Positions 31,303-38,153 of a stretch of 64,000 nucleotides of DNA are shown one piece after another. Source of the DNA: an uncultured Eubacteriales bacterium. GTDB lineage: Bacteria; Bacillota; Clostridia; Christensenellales; Aristaeellaceae. The stretch's first letter is position 1. Each line of letters begins with the position of its first letter. The stretch spans positions 1 through 64,000 of the forward strand of contig CADAQZ010000013.1 of NCBI GenBank assembly GCA_902790175.1, given 5' to 3'. Made by a program: the position numbers and the translations under genes. The notes below the pieces were generated by a model. The model did not search any database. It saw only the letters and a list, made by a program, of their open reading frames with translations, and was not told where the DNA came from.

Positions 31303-31388
31303 GTTTTTCGATTTCAGCGTCTCCGCTTGTTTTGGGAATTCTATCTTTGAAATATTCTATCCTTGTGTTTATAGTCTACTGAGATATA

Positions 31389-32405
31389 TTAACGGGATGA
31401 TATTGTTTCGTTTATGGCTTGTAGAGTAGCATTATCTGCTTTTTTTGTCACCTGAAGCCCTTTATCAATCTGAAATTGCCTTATTGCATCTTCAGTCATT
31501 GCTCCAAATACTCCGTCAGCAACCCCTTCCAAATAGCCTAAATCAATCAAAGCTTGCTGTAATTTTCTCACGTCCTCGCCTTTATCACCTTTTTGCATCG
31601 GTACCTCGGGTAAAGATAATGAAGTTGCTGAATCTATAAATCTATTATCGTCTGGCATAACGGTTGCTGCATCAAAGTATAATAGCGAAATCATGTTAAA
31701 AGCATCATCTATAGAAATATAAGTACCACCTTTTATCCACCCTGCGTAAAAAAAGTCTCCTTTGGGATAATACAATTCATCCACTCTTGTCTCATAGATC
31801 TTATTAAATATCTTTTCAGACAATTGATAGCTTTCACCAGACGGATCTCCGTATTCCTCACTTAATGATTCTGCAAGAACGGCTGCACTTTTTTTCTTCT
31901 GATTCATCTGAAAAAGAACCATAACCAGTGAGTCATCAAGAAATGTATATGTAAGATCACCTTTCATGTTTCCAATGTTAACATCCCAACAGTAAAGATG
32001 TGAAACTCCAACAGAAGTGCCTTGCGCCCCCCCAACAGAATAGTATTCTTTCCTATTGACTTCATCTCTGGACATTCCCCACTTCACGCCATCACGGATT
32101 TCAAAAACGTACTTTTTCTTGTACTTTGCATTTTTTCCGAATAGTACGTTAAGAGTTTCTTCATCCGCTATCCCGGTGGGGTCAAGTTCGTTATCCTTTT
32201 GAAAGGATTTTATGGCTTCAACTTCATCATCACCATATATGCCTGTTATAGTGCTGGAATGCAGATAGTGCAATTTTATCAGGCGCTTTTGTAGTTTTTT
32301 AACTTCATTCCCATTGTCTCCTTTTTCCAAGGCATATGCACTAAGCTCTAAAACAGACAAAGCTATCGCAATCACAAGTAAAAGAGCCAATGATTTCTTC
32401 ATCAT
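31389..32405 (-). CDS. Secreted protein with two peptidoglycan-binding domains
   Basis: 338 residues from ATG at 32405. A signal peptide (KKSLALLLVIAIALSVLELSAYA) is followed by a PG_binding_1 domain (about residues 28-85, EKGDNGNEVKKLQKRLIKLHYL.. then DEVEAIKSFQKDNELDPTG). A second one lies at the C-terminus (KGDKGEDVRKLQQALIDLGYLEG.. DAIRQFQ). The roughly 150-residue middle is not recognised; it may be a small alpha/beta domain (FEIRDGVKWGMSRDEV). No catalytic domain is seen, so it probably binds the cell wall as an adaptor or sensor. Like its neighbour, it is AT-rich and likely acquired. Confidence 0.8.
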   Translation of the reverse strand: MMKKSLALLLVIAIALSVLELSAYALEKGDNGNEVKKLQKRLIKLHYLHSSTITGIYGDDEVEAIKSFQKDNELDPTGIADEETLNVLFGKNAKYKKKYVFEIRDGVKWGMSRDEVNRKEYYSVGGAQGTSVGVSHLYCWDVNIGNMKGDLTYTFLDDSLVMVLFQMNQKKKSAAVLAESLSEEYGDPSGESYQLSEKIFNKIYETRVDELYYPKGDFFYAGWIKGGTYISIDDAFNMISLLYFDAATVMPDDNRFIDSATSLSLPEVPMQKGDKGEDVRKLQQALIDLGYLEGVADGVFGAMTEDAIRQFQIDKGLQVTKKADNATLQAINETISSR

Positions 32406-32661
32406 AAGAGCACCCTCATTCATAGTGATGTGACAGTATTATAGCATATGCAATATTGTAAAACAAGGGATATATTTAATTCTGTGTGTCGCGAGACGGT
32501 TCTTTTGACACACATTCACAGGAACCACAAACCGGCATTTCCTATTGTAAAAAGGTTGAGACGCTACGATACAATCGCACCAAAAGACGGATCGCTTACG
32601 TTCGGCTAATGATATGTTGGTTGTGTGAACGACATCACAGGTTCAAGCCTGCTGCAACGAC
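32406..32661. other. Gene-free AT-rich space with tRNA-like scrap
   Basis: Nothing coding is supported. The stretch near 32640 (CACAGGTTCAAGCCTG) resembles a tRNA T arm, but no acceptor or anticodon arm can be built, so it is at most a decayed tRNA or attachment-site scar at the island edge. Confidence 0.4.
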
Positions 32662-32697
32662 AACAGCAGAACCACCCGAAGGGGAGGTTCTGCTGTT
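32662..32697. terminator. Terminator between the island and the ABC operon
   Basis: 12-bp stem AACAGCAGAACC / GGTTCTGCTGTT with extra inner pairs; it lies 19 bp beyond the stop of the minus-strand ABC ATPase gene. Confidence 0.6.
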
Positions 32698-32715
32698 TAC
32701 TTGACTTTCTCCACC

Positions 32716-33492
32716 CTAATTGAACCGGCTCAGGAACTGGATCGTCCGGTCCTGGGTGGGGTTGTTGATGATGGCGTTCGGGTCGCCCTGCTCCACGATC
32801 ACGCCGCCGTCCATGAAGATCACGTGGTCGGACACGTCGCGGGCGAAGGCCATCTCGTGGGTGACGATGATCATCGTGCGGTCCGAGGATTTGAGGCTGC
32901 GGATCACGCGCAGCACCTCGCCGGTCAGCTCCGGGTCGAGGGCGCTGGTGGGCTCGTCAAAGCAGAGGATCTCCGGCTTCAGCGCCAGCGCGCGGGCGAT
33001 AGCGACGCGCTGCTGCTGGCCGCCGGACAGCTGCCAGGGATAGTTCTCCATCCGGTTGGACAGGCCCACCTGGTCCAGAAGCGCCTTCGCTTCGCGCTCG
33101 ATCTCATCGGGCGTTCGGCGGTTGCGCGCGTCGGCGGTCTTGTCCTTGGCCAGCAATTCCATCGCCAGCATCACGTTTTTCAGCGCCGTGTACTGCGGGA
33201 ACAGGTTGAAATTCTGGAACACCAGCCCGAACCGCAGCCGCTTGCGGCGCAGCTCGCGCTCCTTCTGCGTGGCGGGGTCGGCGGCGTCGAACAGCGTCTC
33301 CCCGCCCACGATGATCTGCCCGGCGTCGGGCAGCTCCAGGAAGTTCAGGCAGCGCAGCAGCGTGGTCTTGCCGCTGCCGCTGGAGCCGATGATGGACGCG
33401 ACCTGCCCCTTTTCCATCGTGAAGGAGATGTCCTTCAAAACCTCGGTCGCGCCGAAGCTCTTTCGCAGGTTTTTGACTTCCAGTATCGCCAT
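32716..33492 (-). CDS. Polar amino acid ABC transporter, ATPase subunit (GlnQ-type)
   Basis: 258 residues. Walker A is GSSGSGKTT (about 36), the Q-loop is at LVFQNFNLFPQ, the signature at LSGGQQQRVAIARALAL (about 152), Walker B at LCFDEPTSALDP and the H-loop at VTHEM. The Asn-Leu-Phe-Pro sequence after the Q-loop and the close match over the full length are typical of GlnQ/HisP-type ATPases for amino acid uptake. The gene is last in a three-gene operon (binding protein, permease, ATPase), 4 bp after the permease. Confidence 0.93.
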   Translation of the reverse strand: MAILEVKNLRKSFGATEVLKDISFTMEKGQVASIIGSSGSGKTTLLRCLNFLELPDAGQIIVGGETLFDAADPATQKERELRRKRLRFGLVFQNFNLFPQYTALKNVMLAMELLAKDKTADARNRRTPDEIEREAKALLDQVGLSNRMENYPWQLSGGQQQRVAIARALALKPEILCFDEPTSALDPELTGEVLRVIRSLKSSDRTMIIVTHEMAFARDVSDHVIFMDGGVIVEQGDPNAIINNPTQDRTIQFLSRFN

Positions 33493-33496
33493 AGAC

Positions 33497-34186
33497 TCAC
33501 ACCTTGTAATAGCTCAGTTTGCGCTCGATCCAGCCGAACAGCAGCGTCAGAAGGCCGTTGCAGGCCAGGTAGTAGACGCCGGTGAAGAATAGCGGCCAGA
33601 TGGCGCCGGAGATGCCCATGCTGCTCTTCATGAACGCCTGGCCCGCCCAGATGATCTCCTGCAGCGCGATGATGCGCGCCAGCGACGTATCCTTTACCAG
33701 CGTGATGATCTCGTTGGACATCGGCGGCACGATGCGCTTGATCACCTGCGAGAGCTTCACGTGGAAGAAGATCTGCGGCTTGGTCATGCCCAGCACCAGC
33801 CCGGCCTCCTCCTGGCCCACCGGCACGGACTGTATGCCGCCGCGGTAGATCTCGGAGAAGTAGCAGGCGTAGTTGATGATGAACGCCGCCGAGGCCGCCG
33901 CGAAGCGCCCGCCCTCGCCGCCGCCCCAGATGGGCTTGCCCAGCACGATGCCCGGGAAATAGAATATGATCAGCAGCTGGATCATCAGCGGCGAGCCGCG
34001 GATGATCCACACCACGACGCGGGAGAGGATGCTGAGGGGCTTCACGCGGGACATGGAGCCCAGCGCGATGACCAGCCCCAGCGGGATCGCGCCGATCAGC
34101 GTCACGAAGAACAGCTTGAGCGTCTGCAAAAAGCCGACGTTCAGCGATCGCACGACGATGGGAAATTGCTCGAAGAACAGCTGCAT
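33497..34186 (-). CDS. Polar amino acid ABC transporter, permease subunit
   Basis: 229 residues with about five membrane helices. The His/Glu/Gln/Arg/opine permease start (FLQTLKLFFVTLIGAIPLGLVIAL) and the EAA loop (EEAGLVLGMTKPQIFFHVKLSQVIKRIVPP, about 125-155) are clear. It forms the membrane channel with the adjacent ATPase. The insert GKPIWGGGEGGRF between helices 2 and 3 is longer than usual. It is separated from the upstream binding-protein gene by a strong palindrome that could lower expression of the two downstream genes. Confidence 0.92.
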   Translation of the reverse strand: MQLFFEQFPIVVRSLNVGFLQTLKLFFVTLIGAIPLGLVIALGSMSRVKPLSILSRVVVWIIRGSPLMIQLLIIFYFPGIVLGKPIWGGGEGGRFAAASAAFIINYACYFSEIYRGGIQSVPVGQEEAGLVLGMTKPQIFFHVKLSQVIKRIVPPMSNEIITLVKDTSLARIIALQEIIWAGQAFMKSSMGISGAIWPLFFTGVYYLACNGLLTLLFGWIERKLSYYKV

Positions 34187-34225
34187 GCTTTCACGTCTTT
34201 CGGTTGGAGGATGGATGAATGCGTT

Positions 34226-34266
34226 ACACCCTGTAGGGGCGGCGTTGCGCCGCCCCTACAGGGTGT
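34226..34266. repeat. GTAGGGGCGGCG palindrome inside the ABC operon
   Basis: 19-bp perfect stem (ACACCCTGTAGGGGCGGCG) with a TTG loop, between the binding-protein and permease genes. It may act as an intercistronic stabiliser or partial terminator, giving more binding protein than membrane parts. Confidence 0.75.
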
Positions 34267-34288
34267 TGTGCGATGAACCGGTGCGCGC

Positions 34289-35068
34289 TTACGGCTTGAT
34301 GATCGCGGCCTGCACGCCGTAGGCCTCGGCGATCTCGTCGGTCAGGCCGTCCTCGGCGGCGGCGGCGAAGAACTCGTCGAGCGCGGCGGCCAGGTCGGAG
34401 CCCTTGCGGAAGCCCACGCCGTACTCCTCGCTGTTCAGCGCCACGGTGTAGGTCAGGTCCGCGTAGCCGGTGCCCTCGCCGACCATCGCGGCGGCCATCA
34501 GGCTGTCGATCACGGCGGCGTCAGAGGTGCCCGCGGCGACTTCCATCAGCGCGTCAGCCTGCGTGGCGACCTCGGTCTTGTTGGCGAAGCCCAGCGCGTC
34601 GATCACTTCCTCGCCCGCGGAGCCGTTCTCCACCGCGAAGGTCAGGCCGGCGACGCTGTCCACGTCCTGATACTGGTCGGCCACGTCGGCCTTCACGATC
34701 ACAACCTGCGCGTTGTTGGCGTAGGCGGCGGAGCACTCCATCGCGGCCTGCACGTCATCGGTCAGGGTCATGCCGTTCCACACGCAGTCGATGGACTTGT
34801 TGTCCAGCTCCATGATCTTGTTGTCCCAGTCGATCTCGACGAACTCGATGTCCACGCCCAGCGCGGCGGCAAAGGCCACGGCCATGTCGGCGTCAAAGCC
34901 GATCCACTCGCCGTTCTCGTCCTTGTAGTCCATGGGCTCGAAGTCCGTGATGCCCACCACGAGCACGCCCTTGTCCATCACGTAGGCCAGGTCGCTGTCG
35001 GCCTCGGCGAAGGCGGCGGTCACGAGCATCATGGCGATAACCAGCAGGATTGCGAAAATACGCTTCAT
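34289..35068 (-). CDS. Polar amino acid ABC transporter, substrate-binding protein
   Basis: 259 residues. The signal peptide is KRIFAILLVIAMMLVTAAFA, followed by the type 3 solute-binding start (LVVGITDFEPMDYKDENGEWIGFDADMAVAFAAALG). SIDCVWNGMTLTDD and LTFAVENGSAGEEV follow. Acidic residues are abundant. The mature end has no lipobox Cys (TAAFAEAD), so the protein would be released or held differently from usual Gram-positive lipoproteins. The ligand is likely a polar or charged amino acid. It is the first gene of the operon. Confidence 0.92.
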   Translation of the reverse strand: MKRIFAILLVIAMMLVTAAFAEADSDLAYVMDKGVLVVGITDFEPMDYKDENGEWIGFDADMAVAFAAALGVDIEFVEIDWDNKIMELDNKSIDCVWNGMTLTDDVQAAMECSAAYANNAQVVIVKADVADQYQDVDSVAGLTFAVENGSAGEEVIDALGFANKTEVATQADALMEVAAGTSDAAVIDSLMAAAMVGEGTGYADLTYTVALNSEEYGVGFRKGSDLAAALDEFFAAAAEDGLTDEIAEAYGVQAAIIKP

Positions 35069-35173
35069 AGTAAAAATCCCTCCATGTCATATGGTCTGTT
35101 CATTCAGTTTACCACGTTATCGCGCTAAAGTACAGGGACAAAGCGTTACGTTTTGTTGAAATCATTGTAACGT

Positions 35174-35205
35174 GAAAACCGGCCGACGTTCGTCGGCCGG
35201 TTTTC
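35174..35205 (-). terminator. Terminator of the VanW gene
   Basis: 15-bp stem (GAAAACCGGCCGACG) at 11 bp beyond the stop on the minus strand, ending in GGTTTTC. Confidence 0.75.
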
Positions 35206-35215
35206 GGGCGCTGTT

Positions 35216-36250
35216 TCAGTTCCGGTATATGTCGCAGTACAACCGCCCGTCGCTCACGCTGGTGTAGATCGTCACGCTGCCCGCGCCGATGTAGCGGAAC
35301 GAGAAGTCCCGCCCGGATTCGTAGTCGGTCAGGATCGCGTCGGCGGACGAGGACACGTAATTCTGGTTGTACTTCTTGCCGTAGGTGGACTTTTCGACGA
35401 TGGCGAAGTCGGGGCTGTCCTTGATGGCGAGCCACAGCGTGCTGGCCACCTGCGCCACGCCGCCGCCCATCACGCGCGCGCCGCGCCCGTTCACGGCCTT
35501 GCGGTAGCCGTAGCGCTTCTCGCGCGGGCCCACCACGTCGTTGAACGAGAAGGTGTCGCCGGTGTTCAGCGCGGTGTCACTGACGCTGTCGGCCGCGAGC
35601 TGCACGTTGCCCAGCACGTCGGCGTCGCCGCCGCAGTCCAGGCTGGCGGAAGCGACCAGCTGCCGCGCGGGGGCGATGGTGCCCACCGGGGCGAAGGGCG
35701 TCTCGGAAAACCACCCGGAGGCGCTGCCGTTGCTGTTCTCCGCGCCCGTGGACAGCGCGCAGTACACGTAGTCCTCGTCCATCCACATGGAGACGGTCAT
35801 CGTGTCGGACCGGTTGGTGAAGGCGAGGTCGATGCCGGCGTCGTAGTCGGTGACGACGGCCATGTCGGGGTCGGATACGTAATGGTCGGTGAAGCGGCTG
35901 CCGTAGGTCTTGACCGGGTCGACGACCACGCCGTCCCCGGCGCTGAGCAGCGCGAGGTAGAGCGTGGAGGCCGCCTGCGCCACGCCGCCGCCGGTGACGG
36001 GCGCGCCGCGTCCGTTAGGCGCGGTCTCGTAGCCCCGGCCGACGGTGCGCGGCCCGACGGTCTCATTGAACGAAAAGCGGCCACCGTAGGGGATGGAGGC
36101 GCCGTTGATGGCCTCCGCCGCCAGGGCGATGTTGTGCAGCTTGGCGCTTCCCGCGCCCGACAGCGGCGTCTGGGCGGTGTAGCGCTCCGCCGCCGCGCCC
36201 GCGGCCAGCAGCGCCAGCGCCGCGATCAGCGCAATGATCCGTTTCCTCAT
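35216..36250 (-). CDS. Secreted VanW-type protein with duplicated VanW domain
   Basis: 344 residues. The signal peptide is RKRIIALIAALALLAAGAAA. Two VanW-like units follow in tandem. The first reads KLHNIALAAEAINGASI..GRFSFNETVGPRTVGRGYETAPNGRGAPVTGGGVAQAASTLYLA. The second repeats it as NVQLAADSVSDTAL..GDTFSFNDVVGPREKRYGYRKAVNGRGARVMGGGVAQVASTLWLA. VanW proteins are linked to the cell wall and to vancomycin-resistance clusters, but their role is unknown. The duplication is internal to the gene. No van resistance genes are near, so it is probably a wall-associated housekeeping protein. The start follows AAGGAGG. Confidence 0.9.
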   Translation of the reverse strand: MRKRIIALIAALALLAAGAAAERYTAQTPLSGAGSAKLHNIALAAEAINGASIPYGGRFSFNETVGPRTVGRGYETAPNGRGAPVTGGGVAQAASTLYLALLSAGDGVVVDPVKTYGSRFTDHYVSDPDMAVVTDYDAGIDLAFTNRSDTMTVSMWMDEDYVYCALSTGAENSNGSASGWFSETPFAPVGTIAPARQLVASASLDCGGDADVLGNVQLAADSVSDTALNTGDTFSFNDVVGPREKRYGYRKAVNGRGARVMGGGVAQVASTLWLAIKDSPDFAIVEKSTYGKKYNQNYVSSSADAILTDYESGRDFSFRYIGAGSVTIYTSVSDGRLYCDIYRN

Positions 36251-36316
36251 GGCTTTGAACCTCCTTCACGCTTGCTGGTACTTGGACGAAGAAGGTGGCG
36301 GAAAGGTTCCATGATT

Positions 36317-36405
36317 AGGGAATAGGGAGTAGGGAGTAGGGAGTAGGGAGTAGGGAGTAGGGAGTAGGGAGTAGGAATAGTGCAGGGGCGGCGATGCGCC
36401 GCCCG
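36317..36405. repeat. Heptamer array (AGGGAGT)7 followed by a GGGCGGCG palindrome
   Basis: Seven exact AGGGAGT units (36324-36372), flanked by AGGGAAT and AGGAATA variants, then GGGCGGCG-ATG-CGCCGCCC (36385-36402). Copy number is likely to vary by slippage. Confidence 0.85.
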
Positions 36406-36416
36406 CCCCTCATATT

Positions 36417-37133
36417 CTACGCCGTCAGCATGATCTCCTCGTAGGCCGCGGTCTGCTGCACGTGCAGGCGGTTGAGCTTGATCAGCTCCAGCAGCGCCAG
36501 GAACATCGTGACGACCTCCTGGCGGGTGAAGTCCTCGCCGAACAGCTCAGAGAAGCGACAGCCGCCGCGGCGCACGCTGCGGCTGATGCGGGCCATGCAG
36601 CCCGCGACGGTGAAGCTGTCGCGCCGGATCTCGCGGCTGGCCATGCGGTCGTCGGCCTCGGCGCGCTCCGCCCGCTCCAGTACCTTCCGGTAGGCGCGGA
36701 TCAGCTTTTCCAGCGTCAGGCCGGTGATCTCGATGTTTGGCGGCGGCAGCGGATACTCCTCGGGCAACTTCGTCAGCAGCGCGCGCGCCTCCTCCTCCAG
36801 CTGCTTCATGCGGCTGGAGACCTCCTTGAACTGGCGGTATTCCTCCAGCTGTTTGATCAGCGCTTCCTCGGGCGAGAGCTCCTCCGGGTCCTCGGGCTTG
36901 GGCGGCTTGGGCAGCATGGCGCGGCTCTTGATCTCCAGCAGCGTCGCCGCCATCTGCAAGAACTCGCTGGCGCTGTCCATGTCCAGCTCGTCCACCAGGC
37001 TCATGGTCTCCAGGTACTGCTCGGTGATCTGGCTAACGAAGATATCGTGGATGTCGATCTTCGCGTTGGAGATCAGCGTCAGCAGAAGGTCGAGGGGACC
37101 GTCAAATTCCTTGAGGGATACGATGTAGGCCAT
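36417..37133 (-). CDS. scpA: Segregation and condensation protein A
   Basis: 238 residues, full length. The N-terminal EFDGPLDLLLTLISNAKIDIHDI and EFLQMAATLLEIKSRAMLP blocks are diagnostic; the C-terminal winged helix (TRQEVVTMFLALLELIKLNRLHV) binds the SMC head. ScpA is the kleisin of the SMC complex that compacts and segregates chromosomes. The partner gene scpB normally follows directly but is absent here; VanW comes next after a repeat. The gene is 12 bp downstream of the M50 protease, an order common in Clostridia. Confidence 0.93.
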   Translation of the reverse strand: MAYIVSLKEFDGPLDLLLTLISNAKIDIHDIFVSQITEQYLETMSLVDELDMDSASEFLQMAATLLEIKSRAMLPKPPKPEDPEELSPEEALIKQLEEYRQFKEVSSRMKQLEEEARALLTKLPEEYPLPPPNIEITGLTLEKLIRAYRKVLERAERAEADDRMASREIRRDSFTVAGCMARISRSVRRGGCRFSELFGEDFTRQEVVTMFLALLELIKLNRLHVQQTAAYEEIMLTA

Positions 37134-37145
37134 AATACCTCCACG

Positions 37146-37928
37146 CTATACGATCAGCTTCATCGCCCGCAGGGCGGCGAGGGCGAGGTTGCCCGCGCCG
37201 GTGAGGATGCGGGCGTCCACCCAGCCCAGCACGCGACCCACGACGCCCGTGAGCACCAGCACGAACAGCGCGGTGCTGGCGAAGCGGGCCGTCTGCGGGT
37301 TGGCGAACAGCTGGCGGCGGCGCAGCACCAGGTCGTTGAGCACGTGGTAGCCGTCCAGCGGCGGGATGGGCAGCAGGTTGAACACGCACAGCACCAGGTT
37401 GGTGACGGTGAAGTAGTACAGCATCTGGAACAGATACCCAGCGATCTCGCCGAAGCTCTCCTGCACCTGCCAGATGGCCACGTTGTAGTAGTCGTAGCGC
37501 TCGAACAGCAGCGTCAGGTACTGGCTGGACGTCGGGTCGGCGGCCTTCTTGATCGCCGCCGCCAGGAACGCCAGCATCAGCAAATTCCCCACGCAGAACA
37601 GGATCAGGTTCATCGTCACGCCCGCGACGGACACCTTCAGGTCGTCCCTACGGTAGTTGCGGTAGTTGCGCGGGTTCACCGGCACCGGCTTGGCCCAGCC
37701 GAAGCCCACCACCAGCATCAGCACCGTGCCCAGCAGGTCCAGGTGCTTCAGCGGGTTCACGGTCAATCGGCCCAGCATCTTCGCCGTGTCGTCGCCGCAG
37801 CGGTGCGCCGTCCAGGCGTGGGCGAACTCGTGCAGCGAAAGCGCCAGTATGCGCCCCGGGAACGCCAGCAGGAAGAATATCAGCATGCCCTTCGGGTCGC
37901 GGAAGAATTGCTCGATGTAGCTGATCAA
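37146..37928 (-). CDS. Site-2-type intramembrane metalloprotease (M50, YwhC-like)
   Basis: 260 residues with about six hydrophobic segments. The zinc site is HEFAH (about residue 33, in LSLHEFAHAWTAHRCGDD), and the third ligand is in NLLPIPPLDGYHV (about 188). These are the hallmarks of the small M50B proteases found next to scpA in many Firmicutes. The substrates of this group are unknown. The start ATG at 37928 follows GGGAGG. The 225-bp space before the divergent phosphatase gene holds the likely promoters for both. Confidence 0.88.
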   Translation of the reverse strand: MISYIEQFFRDPKGMLIFFLLAFPGRILALSLHEFAHAWTAHRCGDDTAKMLGRLTVNPLKHLDLLGTVLMLVVGFGWAKPVPVNPRNYRNYRRDDLKVSVAGVTMNLILFCVGNLLMLAFLAAAIKKAADPTSSQYLTLLFERYDYYNVAIWQVQESFGEIAGYLFQMLYYFTVTNLVLCVFNLLPIPPLDGYHVLNDLVLRRRQLFANPQTARFASTALFVLVLTGVVGRVLGWVDARILTGAGNLALAALRAMKLIV

Positions 37929-38153
37929 GGGATTCCCTCCCGTTTTGTTTGTCTCCGGCGAAGGATCGCCGGTCCGTTCACCTATAGATTATACCGGTTT
38001 TCGGCGCGGGGCGCAAGGGGGTCTTGCGGCGGGGGTTGAAATCCGATAATTCTCGTCAGACTCTTGTTTTTTTGGAGCGCTTTTGATAATATAAGGAAGA
38101 AAAAGGCGGGGCCGTCCTGACGGACGCCGGACCGAGAAACTGGGAGTGTGCGC

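Noticed and set aside
30423-32405. Complete conjugative or defence system in the AT-rich island
   Set aside because: There is only one motor domain and one wall-binding protein; no relaxase, nuclease or effector can be supported.
32545-32660. A tRNA gene upstream of the ABC operon terminator
   Set aside because: Only a T-arm-like stretch can be formed; acceptor and anticodon arms do not pair.
35216-36250. Vancomycin-resistance locus
   Set aside because: VanW alone is common in susceptible Firmicutes; no vanA/H/X/R/S-type genes are nearby.
36317-36379. CRISPR-like array
   Set aside because: The unit is 7 bp with no spacers; it is a simple tandem repeat. No cas genes were seen anywhere in the window.
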